From Streptomyces xylophagus (GTDB lineage: Bacteria > Actinomycetota > Actinomycetes > Streptomycetales > Streptomycetaceae): DNA of 64,000 bases. Shown here piece by piece: positions 57,201 through 64,000 of this stretch. Position numbers and translations under genes: made by a program. How positions within the stretch are numbered: position 1 is the first letter of the stretch; the number at the start of each line of letters is the position of its first letter. Below the pieces are notes generated by a model that made no database searches, was not told the DNA's origin, and worked only from the letters and a program-made list of their open reading frames with translations. The stretch covers positions 296,581-360,580 of the forward strand of contig NZ_JNWO01000021.1 of the NCBI RefSeq assembly GCF_000716435.1, given 5' to 3'.

Positions 57201-58085
57201 CCGGAGCCCGCGGCCGTCGCGATCTTCGCGGGCGACCACGGCGTGCACGCGCAAGGGGTCACCCCGTGGCCGCAGGAGGTCACGGCCCAGATGGTGGCCA
57301 ACTTCCTTGGCGGCGGCGCCGTTTGCAACGCCTTCGCGAGCCAGGTGGGCGCCGAGGTGTGCGTCGTGGACGTCGGCGTGGCGTCCGAACTCCCGGCCAC
57401 GCCGGGCCTGTTGCCCCGCAAGATCCGCGCCGGTACGTCCGACATGACGACCGGCCCGGCGATGACCCGCGAGGAGGCCAAGCAGGCCATCGAGGTGGGC
57501 ATCGAGACGGCCCGCGACCTGGTGGCGGCCGGCAACAAGGCTTTGCTCACAGGTGAGATGGGCATCGCGAACACGACGGCGTCCGCCGCCCTGATCTCGG
57601 TCTTCACGGACACCGACCCCGCCGAGGTGACGGGCCGCGGAACCGGCATCAACGACGAGACCCTGGCCCGCAAGACGGAGGTCGTGCGCCGCGCGATCGA
57701 ACTCCACCAGCCGGACCCGGCCGACCCCATCGGCGTACTCGCCGCAGTCGGCGGCTTCGAGCACGCGGCCATGGTCGGCCTGCTGCTCGGCGGCGCGTCC
57801 TTGCGCACGCCGGTGATCCTGGACGGCGTCAGCGCGGGCGCCGCGGCCCTCGTGGCCCGCGCGATCGCCCCCGAGGTCCTCGCGGCCTGCATCGCGGGCC
57901 ACCGCAGCGCCGAACCGGGCCACGTGGCAGCCCTGAACAAGCTCGGCCTGCGCCCCCTGGTCGACCTCGACCTCCGCCTCGGCGAGGGCACAGGCGCACT
58001 GCTCGCCCTCCCGCTCGTCCAGAGCACGGCACGAGCGATGCACGAGGTGGCGACGTTCGACTCGGCGGGGGTAACTGAGAAGTAG
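54291..58085 (+). CDS. cobT: giant fusion: low-complexity region, BluB-like nitroreductase, CobT
   Basis: 1264 residues in three parts. Residues 1-~690 are rich in Pro, Ala, Glu and Val (EPVPVPVPVPAVVPD; repeated short EPEP, PEPVP and DAFA elements) and probably disordered. Residues ~694-905 form a BluB-type nitroreductase (MRERRDIRNGFRSDPIPHDV, HTAPSVGHSQPWDFVV, GVGWVSFFD), which makes 5,6-dimethylbenzimidazole from FMN. Residues ~920-1264 are CobT (MTKPPGSLGMLEIIS, FAGDHGVHAQGVTPWPQEVT, GEMGIANTTASAAL, DGVSAGAAALVA), which activates that base with nicotinate mononucleotide for the lower ligand of B12. ATG 54291 has GAGGGG upstream. The frame is uninterrupted. Confidence 0.92.
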   Translation: MTDTGQVPAEGLPENAGMVEQPGVPAHGAYTYLSETTAEDEDLLLLPGAQGAWGNEVPPPAPEPVVETVHEPGPHETAGRDSGSVDLGGVRLPEPPPAPVTPRRPLHLGPPLPDTSASPVRSLADRGPAGAPVRQPGPPATGTEYLDAPQLRDLPPQGASPWGAQAPVGVAAQTAETVAPLPEPAPESAGAAQATEPAGGSVATAAPDAGVVTPEPVPVPVPVPAVVPDMGMAQAPDAGQAWQGHGQSFMGEPATAFAHVSTESSGHAGVPETGQLAAQAEVSAAGQGSAAAFAPGGDGHGVDAGYAPEDGGAAEAAGASAAVPVSEDAFAAGTGSTGSGPVDAFAVDGVQVQDAAVVSDVAQAPASVDDSAAEPASEEAFASEVEPRPETEEVYDAGFAAGNEHGAETGTVHDAGQAPEDVVTPEPEPAPTQDVAFAPEVTEAYETVTEAETEVAPVDATGVIAQEAEPTPAAPAVVEAPLTPEAASPTPQTAPEPEPVHAEIAAAPVEDVTYPTQFAEAEAEAVAAPVLEAEPVPAPQPVVLEDTAGTGPAEPLLPTAPQAQSVALEDTPLAQPPTPDAQFPEPPQALPLPPEPQPDDSLGRFVAVEGSVPTTPHLAPTPPHPLTLPAEELPGADVGEELFATVPAPREADADPELVQHADDLDTRAADQEEESTAAVEDVRESTGPAAPPYDDAEREAVLKVMRERRDIRNGFRSDPIPHDVLLRVLEAAHTAPSVGHSQPWDFVVIRSADTRRNMHELAQSQREAYAKSLPKGRAKQFKELKIEAILDTPVNIVVTADPTRGGRHTLGRHTQPQMAPYSAALAVENLWLAARAEGLGVGWVSFFDEREMVRALGLPEHLEVIAYLCVGYVDEFPDEPELMQAGWSKRRPLSWVVHEETYGRRALPGEDPHDLLAETVAGIRPLDAKALGEAWERQKRMTKPPGSLGMLEIISAQLSGLSRQCPPPIPEPAAVAIFAGDHGVHAQGVTPWPQEVTAQMVANFLGGGAVCNAFASQVGAEVCVVDVGVASELPATPGLLPRKIRAGTSDMTTGPAMTREEAKQAIEVGIETARDLVAAGNKALLTGEMGIANTTASAALISVFTDTDPAEVTGRGTGINDETLARKTEVVRRAIELHQPDPADPIGVLAAVGGFEHAAMVGLLLGGASLRTPVILDGVSAGAAALVARAIAPEVLAACIAGHRSAEPGHVAALNKLGLRPLVDLDLRLGEGTGALLALPLVQSTARAMHEVATFDSAGVTEK

Positions 58086-58134
58086 GCGCGAGGGTGTTCC
58101 GGTACTGCGATTCCGGGCGCCTTCTCCGTGCCCG

Positions 58135-58187
58135 CGTGGTCCGTGGGCAGGCGTTCCGCAGGGCGGAACGGGTGGGCACGGACCACG
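58135..58187 (+). terminator. nested stem-loop between cobT and cysG
   Basis: Outer arms CGTGGTCCGTG (58135-58145) and CACGGACCACG (58177-58187), inner hairpin CGTTCCGC (58152-58159) and GCGGAACG (58163-58170). No T tract. It may end cobT transcription or act in the cysG leader. A possible -10 (TAAAAT, 58249) and ribosome site (AGAGGAG) precede cysG. Confidence 0.6.
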
Positions 58188-58303
58188 GACCCGCAGTCGG
58201 CGACGGTGCTCAGCCACTGGACCGTCTGAGCCGCCATACCCCGCTGCCCTTAAAATCTGCACGTCAGGGCCACCGCACGCCGTAAAAGAGGAGCCGCACC
58301 CTC

Positions 58304-59536
58304 ATGGCCGAAAACCCCGCCTACCCCGTAGGCCTCCGCCTCACCGGCCGCAGGGTCGTCGTCCTCGGCGGTGGCCAGGTCGCCCAGCGCCGCCTCCCGG
58401 CGCTGATCGCAGCGGGCGCGGACATCACCCTCGTGTCCCCCGAGGCGACCCCCTCCGTGGAGGCGATGGCGGACGCGGGCGAGATCAGCTGGGAGCGACG
58501 CCCGTACGCGGACGGCGACGTCGCGAACGCCTGGTACGCCCTCATCGCCACCACCGACCCCGAGGCCAACACCGCGGCCTCCGCCGAGGCGGAAACGCAC
58601 CGCGTCTGGTGCGTCCGTGCGGACGACGCCGACCAGGCCACCGCCTGGACTCCGGCGACGGGCCACAGCGAGGGCGTCACCATCGCCGTACTCACGACGG
58701 ACGCGCGCGGTCGCGACCCCCGCCACACCGCCGCCATCCGCGACGCGGTCGTCGCGGGCCTGCGCGACGGCACCCTCGTCGCTCCGCACCACCGCACCCG
58801 CACCCCGGGCGTCGCCCTCGTCGGCGGCGGCCCCGGCGACCCGGACCTCATCACGGTCCGAGGCCGCCGCCTCCTCGCCGAGGCCGACGTCGTCATCGCC
58901 GACCGCCTCGGCCCCCGCGACCTCCTCGCCGAACTCCCCCCGCACGTCGAGGTCATCGACGCGGCGAAGATCCCCTATGGCCGCTACATGGCCCAGGAGG
59001 CCATCAACAACGCCCTGATCGAACACGCCAAGCAGGGCAAGTCGGTGGTCCGCCTCAAGGGCGGCGACCCGTTCGTCTACGGCCGTGGCATGGAGGAGGT
59101 CCAGGCGCTCGCCGAGGCGGGCATCCCGTGCACGGTCGTGCCCGGCATCTCCAGTTCGATCTCGGTACCGGGCGCGGCAGGCATCCCGGTCACCCACCGA
59201 GGTGTCGCACACGAGTTCACGGTGGTCAGCGGCCATGTAGCCCCTGATGACGAGCGTTCGCTGGTCGACTGGCAGTCCCTCGCGAAGCTCACCGGCACGC
59301 TGGTGGTCCTGATGGGCGTGGACAAGATCGGAAAGATCGCCGAAACCCTGATCGCGCACGGAAAACCGGCGGACACACCGGTCGCCCTGATCCAGGAGGG
59401 CACAACAGCCGCCCAGCGTCGCGTGGACGCAACGCTCGCGACGGTCGGCGAGACGGTACGCACCGAGGACGTGAAGCCGCCGGCGGTGATCGTCATCGGG
59501 GCGGTCGTGACCGTAGGCCCGAAGGCGCCTGCGTAA
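58304..59536 (+). CDS. cysG: siroheme synthase / uroporphyrinogen-III C-methyltransferase fusion
   Basis: 410 residues. N-terminal precorrin-2 dehydrogenase (about 1-160): VVVLGGGQVAQRRLPALIAA NAD site, ITLVSPEATPS. C-terminal SUMT (about 165-410): LVGGGPGDPDLITVRGRRLL, VVRLKGGDPFVYGRGMEE, VVPGISSSISVPGAAGIPVT, THRGVAHEF. It converts uroporphyrinogen III to precorrin-2 and on toward sirohydrochlorin, the branch point of B12 and siroheme. The typical middle ferrochelatase helical part is short. ATG 58304 with AGAGGAG about 12 bases upstream. Confidence 0.95.
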   Translation: MAENPAYPVGLRLTGRRVVVLGGGQVAQRRLPALIAAGADITLVSPEATPSVEAMADAGEISWERRPYADGDVANAWYALIATTDPEANTAASAEAETHRVWCVRADDADQATAWTPATGHSEGVTIAVLTTDARGRDPRHTAAIRDAVVAGLRDGTLVAPHHRTRTPGVALVGGGPGDPDLITVRGRRLLAEADVVIADRLGPRDLLAELPPHVEVIDAAKIPYGRYMAQEAINNALIEHAKQGKSVVRLKGGDPFVYGRGMEEVQALAEAGIPCTVVPGISSSISVPGAAGIPVTHRGVAHEFTVVSGHVAPDDERSLVDWQSLAKLTGTLVVLMGVDKIGKIAETLIAHGKPADTPVALIQEGTTAAQRRVDATLATVGETVRTEDVKPPAVIVIGAVVTVGPKAPA

Positions 59537-59600
59537 CCCCGGGTAACACAACCCGTTCCCAGCCGTTGGCACCACACCCAGGACAAGGCAGTATCACCCT

Positions 59601-60419
59601 GTGGCCGATCTCATCACCGTTGAGGATCCCGACGACCCGCGCCTGCGTGATTACACGGGCCTGACCGACGTAGAGCTGCGCCGCAAGCGCGAACCGGCCG
59701 AGGGCCTGTTCATCGCCGAGGGCGAGAAGGTCATCAGACGGGCCAAGGACGCGGGCTACGAGATGCGATCCATGCTGCTGTCCGCGAAGTGGGTCGACGT
59801 CATGCGGGACGTCATCGACGAACTCCCGGCCCCGGTCTACGCGGTGAGCCCGGAACTGGCCGAACGCGTGACGGGCTACCACGTCCACCGGGGCGCGCTG
59901 GCCTCCATGCAGCGCAAACCCCTCCCCACGGCCGACGAACTCCTCCAGACCACCCGCCGGGTCGTCGTCATGGAATCGGTCAACGACCACACCAACATCG
60001 GCGCGATCTTCCGCTCGGCGGCGGCACTGGGCATGGACGCGGTCCTGTTGTCCCCCGACTGCGCGGACCCCCTCTACCGCCGCAGCGTGAAGGTCTCGAT
60101 GGGCGCGGTTTTCTCCGTCCCCTACGCCCGCCTCGACAGCTGGCCCAAGGGCCTGGAGTCGGTCCGAGAGGCAGGCTTCATGCTCCTGGCCCTGACCCCC
60201 GACGAGAAGGCGAAGAGCCTCGACGAGGCGGCCCCGCACCGCATGGACAGGGTGGCCCTGATGCTGGGAGCAGAGGGCGACGGCCTCTCGACCCAAGCCC
60301 TGGTGGCGGCCGACGAATGGGTCCGCATCCCCATGGCCCACGGCGTCGACTCCCTCAACGTCGGCGCTGCGGCTGCCGTAGCCTTCTACGCGGTGGCCAC
60401 CGGCCGCCCCGACCTTTAG
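59601..60419 (+). CDS. TrmH/SpoU-family RNA methyltransferase
   Basis: 272 residues, second SpoU methylase in the window. N-terminal substrate-binding part (GLFIAEGEKVIRRAKDAGYE), SPOUT motif 1 MESVNDHTNIGAIFRSAAAL, motif 2 LMLGAEGDGLSTQ, motif 3 GVDSLNVGAAAAVAFY. It differs from the gene at position 1 in motif 1 (NDHTNIG against RDPGNAG). Start GTG 59601. It is followed eight bases later by a Nudix gene, likely co-transcribed. RNA target unknown. Confidence 0.9.
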   Translation: MADLITVEDPDDPRLRDYTGLTDVELRRKREPAEGLFIAEGEKVIRRAKDAGYEMRSMLLSAKWVDVMRDVIDELPAPVYAVSPELAERVTGYHVHRGALASMQRKPLPTADELLQTTRRVVVMESVNDHTNIGAIFRSAAALGMDAVLLSPDCADPLYRRSVKVSMGAVFSVPYARLDSWPKGLESVREAGFMLLALTPDEKAKSLDEAAPHRMDRVALMLGAEGDGLSTQALVAADEWVRIPMAHGVDSLNVGAAAAVAFYAVATGRPDL

Positions 60420-60427
60420 GAGCCCGC

Positions 60428-60823
60428 TTGGCCCCGCGCGAGGCGATCGTCGCAGTCCTCCGTCGAGCGGACCGAGTCCTGGTCATCCGCCGAGGCCCGG
60501 ACTCCGCCCGCTCCGGCTACTGGGCCCCACTCAGCGGCAAACTCGAACCAGGCGAAACACAGGAAGAAGCCCTGGTCAGAGAGGTCCACGAGGAGGTGGG
60601 CCTCACCGTCTCCCCCCTCTCCAAGGTCTGGCAGTCCGAGACCGACGACGGCACCTTCCGCCTCCACTGGTGGACCGCCACCGAAACAGGCAACGGCACG
60701 ATCGTCCCCGACCCGGCCGAGGTCTCCGAGGTCCGCTGGGTCACCCCGTCCGAGTTCCTGACCCTGACACCACTCTTCGACGCGGACCGAGAGTTCTTCA
60801 CGAACATCCTGCCGGACTTGTAA
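60428..60823 (+). CDS. Nudix hydrolase (MutT-like)
   Basis: 131 residues. Nudix box GKLEPGETQEEALVREV followed by HEEVGL, complete. The strand REAIVAVLRRADRVLVIRRG opens the fold. The start is probably TTG 60428 (LAPREAIVAV), with AGGAG six bases upstream; no ATG or GTG gives an intact first strand. It could hydrolyse oxidised or free nucleotides; nothing specifies the substrate. Confidence 0.88.
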   Translation: MAPREAIVAVLRRADRVLVIRRGPDSARSGYWAPLSGKLEPGETQEEALVREVHEEVGLTVSPLSKVWQSETDDGTFRLHWWTATETGNGTIVPDPAEVSEVRWVTPSEFLTLTPLFDADREFFTNILPDL

Positions 60824-60836
60824 GCGCGGCTAAGAG

Positions 60837-60956
60837 GCCTTCCAACGCAGGCAGGCGTCATCCAGCCCGTCCGTGGCCTTTCCAACGCAGGCCGGCAAAA
60901 TCCAGCCCGTCCGTCGCCTTTCCAACGCAGGCCAGCACTACTCAGCCCGTCCGGCG
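60837..60956 (+). repeat. 40-bp unit repeated three times
   Basis: The unit GCCTTTCCAACGCAGGC, then a variable dozen bases, then TCCAGCCCGTCCGT, repeats with an exact 40-base period (TCCAACGCAG at 60841, 60881 and 60921). The last unit runs into CCGGCGTTTGAGGACGAGG, a sequence I associate with dispersed Streptomyces intergenic repeats. It lies just behind the Nudix stop. Confidence 0.85.
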
Positions 60957-60991
60957 TTTGAGGACGAGGCCCCTTCAGGGCCGATGGGGGT

Positions 60992-61010
60992 CTGGGGGCG
61001 CAGCCCCCAG
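60992..61010. terminator. hairpin between convergent Nudix and kinase genes
   Basis: CTGGGGGC (60992-60999), loop GCA, GCCCCCAG (61003-61010). It follows the 40-bp repeats and lies 82 bases before the kinase stop on the other strand, so it can serve both directions. Confidence 0.65.
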
Positions 61011-61091
61011 GGCGGGGCGGAAGGGGCAGCAGCCCCTGGGGATGGGACGGGTAGGGGCGGCGGGGGCGAAGAAACAACCCCACCAGCACCA

Positions 61092-62483
61092 CTACCCGGC
61101 GAAACCACCCACAGCCCCGTACCCCCCACCCGAAACCCGCCCATCCGCCCCCACGACGCTCCCGTACCCCTGCCGCACAACAACATCCCCATCCCCCGTG
61201 CGACCGAGCCCGTGCGCCGGCCCAGAGCACCCCTGAGCCACCGCGATCCCCAGCGCGACCAACAGCGTCACCACAACGAACACGAACAACCGTTGCCGCA
61301 ACAGCCGCGGATTGGCGGGCCGCCGCGCGGTTCCAGTCGTCCGCGGCCCAGGGCGACCGGTGCCACTACGAGGCGCGGGACGACTCCCGCTGCCGGAGCG
61401 AGTGGTGTTGCGCCCAGACGGAGTCGGCCGCGCCTGACTCGGCCGAGACGGCACCCCGCCGCCACTCCCGCGAGAGGGACTGCCACCACCCCGCGACGGC
61501 GGCGCCGCACCACGCGGCGCCGGTGCGCCCTGCGGACCCTGCGGACGCCGCCCACTCTGAGTGCGCTGCTGCTCCGGGTAACTGTCGGTGAGCCGCCCGG
61601 TAGGCCGGTCCGCCTCACCGGCGCGCGGCGAGGGCGGCCGTACGTCGGACACGCCCTGGGCCTCACGCGCGGCGATCTCCTTGAGCCGCAGGGACAGTTG
61701 GAGGGTGCTGGGCCGCTCCTCGGGGTCCTTCGCCAGACACGCTCGCACCAGCGGAGCAAGCGCGTCCGGCACCCCGTGCAGCTGCGCCTCCTCGTGCACC
61801 ACGCGGTACAGCATCACCTCTGAACTACCGTGCCCGAAGGGCGAGTCGGAGGTAGAGGCATACGCGAGCGTGGCCCCGAGCGAGAAGACATCCGTGGCCG
61901 GCGTGACCGCCGCCCCCCGCACCTGCTCAGGCGCGAGGAACCCGGGCGAACCGACCGCCGTGCCGACATGCGTGAGCGTCGACGCCCCGGTCGCCCAGGC
62001 GATACCGAAGTCGATGATCCGCGGACCCTTGGGGGACAGCAGAATGTTGGACGGCTTGAGATCCCGGTGGACGACCCCGGCTTCATGCACCGCGACGAGC
62101 CCCTCCGACAGCGCGGCCCCGATCGCGGCGACCTCGGCCGCCCCCAGGGCACCCTCGTCGGCGACCTTGTCGTGCAGGGAGGGCCCGGGCACGTACTGCG
62201 TGGCGAACCACGGCCGATCGGCCTCGAGATCCGCAGCGACCAGCCGGGCCGTGCACCCACCTCGAATACGCCGGGCAGCCGAGACCTCGCGCGCGAACCG
62301 CGAACGGAACTCCTGGTCCTCCGCCAGATCCGGCCGGATGACCTTCAGCGCGACCCGCTGACCCTTGCGGTCGGAGCCCAGATAGACGACGCCCATTCCA
62401 CCCGCGCCGAGCCGTCTGTGAAGCCTGAACGAGCCGACGACGCGCGGGTCCTCGCGCCTCAGGCGCATCATCGCCATGTTCAT
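61092..62483 (-). CDS. membrane serine/threonine protein kinase
   Basis: 463 residues. Hanks-type kinase domain (about 15-275): GAGGMGVVYLGSD P-loop, VALKVIRPD lysine, VVHRDLKPSNILL catalytic loop, IIDFGIAWA, GSPGFLAPEQVRG. A Pro/Arg/Gly-rich linker (about 280-395) leads to one membrane helix (LFVFVVVTLLVALGIAVAQG). The outside tail is only about 45 residues (CSGPAHGLGRTGDGDVVVRQ and Gly/Tyr-rich end) with no PASTA repeats. Of several possible ATGs the first (62483) is used. Confidence 0.93.
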   Translation of the reverse strand: MNMAMMRLRREDPRVVGSFRLHRRLGAGGMGVVYLGSDRKGQRVALKVIRPDLAEDQEFRSRFAREVSAARRIRGGCTARLVAADLEADRPWFATQYVPGPSLHDKVADEGALGAAEVAAIGAALSEGLVAVHEAGVVHRDLKPSNILLSPKGPRIIDFGIAWATGASTLTHVGTAVGSPGFLAPEQVRGAAVTPATDVFSLGATLAYASTSDSPFGHGSSEVMLYRVVHEEAQLHGVPDALAPLVRACLAKDPEERPSTLQLSLRLKEIAAREAQGVSDVRPPSPRAGEADRPTGRLTDSYPEQQRTQSGRRPQGPQGAPAPRGAAPPSRGGGSPSRGSGGGVPSRPSQARPTPSGRNTTRSGSGSRPAPRSGTGRPGPRTTGTARRPANPRLLRQRLFVFVVVTLLVALGIAVAQGCSGPAHGLGRTGDGDVVVRQGYGSVVGADGRVSGGGYGAVGGFAG

Positions 62484-62679
62484 CCCCGCTGCCCGGTCCG
62501 TGTGACGAGCGACAGCTTACGTTTCCGCGGGCGCCCGCGCGCAAAGGCCGCGCCCTCTCGGACCGACGGATTGTCAGTGCCGGGTGGGAAACTTGAAGAG
62601 TGGTCAGAGGCCGTGCGAACAGCAGGACTTCGCACCACCCCCGACCCCAACCAACCATCACAGAAGGGGGATTGAGCGC

Positions 62680-62955
62680 GTGAAGGGTGATCGCGTCGAG
62701 ATAGTGGTGGACGCCGGCGACACAACACGTACATATGAGGTGGTGGCGAGCAGGGCGGGCCGCAGGGTGGAGACGGCGGTACGACGAGGTGTCGTGGAAG
62801 TGAGCGAAGTCACCCGCAACGGCTCCGTCGTCCGCACCGCCCGCTTCATGGCGACCCGGGTCCTCGCCCTGGTCGAGCAGCCGGTCCCGCGTGAGGACAG
62901 CTCAGAGAAAGCGGGGCACACCGGACGCCCTCTCCGGGAAGACCCCGAGACCTAG
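62680..62955 (+). CDS. small conserved protein of unknown function
   Basis: 91 residues: VKGDRVEIVVDAGDTTRTYE then VVASRAGRRVETAVRRGVVE, EVTRNGSVVRTARFMATRVL. Predicted mostly beta, basic, no signal peptide. Start GTG 62680 with AAGGGGG ten bases upstream. It is divergent from the kinase gene, with about 200 bases between them; a functional link is possible but unproven. I do not recognise a named family. Confidence 0.7.
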   Translation: MKGDRVEIVVDAGDTTRTYEVVASRAGRRVETAVRRGVVEVSEVTRNGSVVRTARFMATRVLALVEQPVPREDSSEKAGHTGRPLREDPET

Positions 62956-63167
62956 GACCTCGTCTCCACCCAGGGGAGTACTTCGCAGGTCATTGCTCAT
63001 CCTCCGGGAGGCCCGCCAATCGGTACGAGGGCATGACGACCCGCACCCGCCGCACGCCTAGATTTGAGGTCAAGCGGCGGGTGCAGCACTCGTCCCCCGA
63101 GGTCAGACACCCGCCGCTGCCAACGACAACTGAGTTCGGTCAACGGAGCACGGTCAGGAGAGGGACC

Positions 63168-63377
63168 ATGGCCCATACGGCACCGCGGGCATTGATCCGC
63201 ACAGAGGGACGCAAGGCGTACAACGCGGCGTTCCGCACCCGCCGCACGGGCCGTCGCCACCCACTGGTGGCGACCTTGATGGCACTTCCCCTGGCGGTCC
63301 TGCTCCTAGTCGTCTTCGACGGCTGGGAGACCGTGGCCACACAGGCGTCGTCCGTGGGAGTGATGCTGGGGCGCTGA
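63168..63377 (+). CDS. small single-span membrane protein
   Basis: 69 residues: basic N-terminal half (LIRTEGRKAYNAAFRTRRTG, RRHP) then one hydrophobic helix (LVATLMALPLAVLLLVVFDGW) and a short tail. ATG 63168 is preferred for AGGAGAGGG upstream; a longer form from ATG 63033 would include a stretch with GCACCCGCCGC and GCGGCGGGTGC forming an inverted repeat, better read as a leader stem-loop (63042-63083). Function unknown. Confidence 0.65.
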   Translation: MAHTAPRALIRTEGRKAYNAAFRTRRTGRRHPLVATLMALPLAVLLLVVFDGWETVATQASSVGVMLGR

Positions 63378-63465
63378 GCGGCGACCCCAGGCCCGGAAGA
63401 GCGGTCCGGGCGGGGACATCCACCCATGAAACCCCGTGGGGACGGGGGTGCGGCGGACGGCAAAA

Positions 63466-63499
63466 AAAGCCGGCGCAGCTGGGGAGCTGCGCCGGCTTT
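63466..63499. terminator. strong bidirectional terminator
   Basis: AAAGCCGGCGCAGCT (63466-63480), loop GGGG, AGCTGCGCCGGCTTT (63485-63499). Seven A's precede and T's follow, the most canonical intrinsic terminator in the window. The remaining bases from 63378 to 63664 hold only this and the dispersed element. Confidence 0.92.
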
Positions 63500-63562
63500 G
63501 CTTTGCCCCGAGGCTTTTTCAAACAGGCCGATCCATGAAGCGCCCCAGGATGGAGCGCCCCG

Positions 63563-63592
63563 TAGGGGCGCGGGGAACTGCGCGACAAGCCC
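63563..63592 (+). repeat. dispersed 3' element, copy with hairpin
   Basis: TAGGGGCGCGGGG, AACTGCGCGAC, AAGCCC. Preceded by GCGCCCC (63555-63561), which pairs with GGGGCGC to form the same small hairpin as behind pheT. It is not attached to a stop codon here but lies about 65 bases past the strong terminator. Confidence 0.75.
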
Positions 63593-63664
63593 CCACCGGC
63601 CCGCGGCAAACCACATACCCAGCCGTACGCTCCCATCGAAAGCCGTACGACCCAGGGGGACCCG

Positions 63665-64000
63665 GTGACCACCCACCAACTGCTGCCCGACCTGACAGCC
63701 CGAGCCATAAAAGCAGCGCACACCCAAACCCCCGCCTGCCCCTGCGGAGCAACCCGTACCCTCACCGACCGCCCCGACGGCACAGTCGTCCGCCACGCAG
63801 ACACCGTCGCCAAGGCCCACGCCCCGAACACAAACCCCACCGACCTCACCGCCCGCCTCACCACAGCCGCACAGCTCCCCGGCATCCTCCTGCCCCCGCT
63901 CGCCCCCACCCCCCTCACCCTGTACGACCGCCTCGTGACCTTCTGGCCCTACGGCACCCCCGTAGACCCGGATGATCCGGACGCGGCCCCCTGGGAAGCC
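63665..64000 (+). CDS. N-terminal part of a probable phosphotransferase, cut by window edge
   Basis: 112 codons stay open to the right edge. Start GTG 63665 with GGGGGA five bases upstream. It reads TTHQLLPDLTARAIKAAHTQ, CPCGATRTLTDRPDGTVVRH, ADTVAKAHAP, ARLTTAAQLPGILLPPLAP and DRLVTFWPYGTPVD. The beta-strand pattern with VVRH-x-VAKAHAP and TFWPYG matches the start of aminoglycoside-phosphotransferase-like kinases of Streptomyces, but the catalytic loop lies outside the window, so this is a tentative call. Confidence 0.65.
   Translation, partial: MTTHQLLPDLTARAIKAAHTQTPACPCGATRTLTDRPDGTVVRHADTVAKAHAPNTNPTDLTARLTTAAQLPGILLPPLAPTPLTLYDRLVTFWPYGTPVDPDDPDAAPWEA

Noticed and set aside
54267..58262. 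1331-codon minus-strand open frame opposite the BluB-CobT gene
   Set aside because: Arises from the biased composition of the fusion gene; no domain motif seen.
60837..60956. CRISPR-like array of three 40-bp units
   Set aside because: Contiguous tandem units with only a short variable part, three copies, no leader or cas genes.
63033..63167. N-terminal extension of the small membrane protein at 63168
   Set aside because: Poor ribosome site at 63033 and the segment contains an inverted repeat; the ATG at 63168 has AGGAGAGGG.

Overview
The window is chromosomal DNA of a Streptomyces or a very close relative. The evidence is the very high G+C content, GC-rich third codon positions, frequent GTG and occasional TTG starts, 1- and 4-base start/stop overlaps, and gene blocks in the order known from Streptomyces: SpoU methylase, sensor kinase, pheS, pheT; argC-J-B-D-R followed further on by argH; metN-I-Q; and a cobalamin block ending in cysG. 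No rRNA, tRNA, phage, insertion sequence or CRISPR array is visible. It reads as ordinary core-region chromosome with some lineage-specific insertions.

Layout. 1-5.8 kb: end of a SpoU rRNA methylase gene, an orphan PAS histidine kinase, and pheS-pheT. 6-9.6 kb: a SpoIIE-type phosphatase whose C-terminus runs into a dispersed repeat, a helix-turn-helix/TPR-like regulator behind a perfect inverted repeat, a Nudix hydrolase and a small membrane protein. 9.8-17.4 kb: a 3-hydroxyacyl-CoA dehydrogenase, a Tat-type secreted glycosidase-like protein, a divergent EamA exporter/MocR regulator pair whose start codons overlap, a DUF6461 protein, an acetyltransferase, a histidine-phosphatase-fold protein lacking its catalytic histidines, and about 0.7 kb of decayed tandem repeats. 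17.4-24.9 kb: a secreted GH51 arabinofuranosidase, a MerR/carboxymuconolactone decarboxylase pair with a textbook MerR promoter, a VOC protein and an SMI1/KNR4 protein.

25-30 kb is the arginine operon argCJBDR behind an ARG-box promoter; argH at 39 kb has its own ARG-box promoter. Between them (30-37.3 kb) lies a flavin-based electron-transfer module: two ferric-reductase-like membrane flavoproteins, two FMN-binding exported proteins (one with two domains), and ApbE, which attaches FMN covalently. A two-component system is divergent from it, and the shared promoter region carries a cluster of CTGAG/CTCAG pentamers.

37.4-48.6 kb: an L,D-transpeptidase, a frameshifted exported repeat protein, an aldo/keto reductase, a TetR/MFS efflux pair with a visible operator, an acyltransferase, a secreted glycerophosphodiesterase, an orphan sigma-like factor, membrane proteins and a HAD phosphatase. 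48.6-51.9 kb: a methionine ABC transporter (metNIQ) preceded by a probably leaderless 28-codon ORF ending in a Cys/Met-rich stretch, and followed by an internally deleted metQ relic. 52-59.5 kb: cobalamin/siroheme genes cobL, a giant low-complexity/BluB/CobT fusion, and a fused cysG. 59.6-64 kb: a second SpoU methylase, a Nudix protein, a 40-bp triple repeat, a membrane Ser/Thr kinase, small conserved proteins and the start of a probable phosphotransferase running off the right edge.

A short dispersed element with the core TAGGGGCGCGGGG then AACTGCGCGACCAGCCAC occurs about six times, nearly always directly behind a stop codon. All family assignments come from reading motifs by eye; no database search was run.
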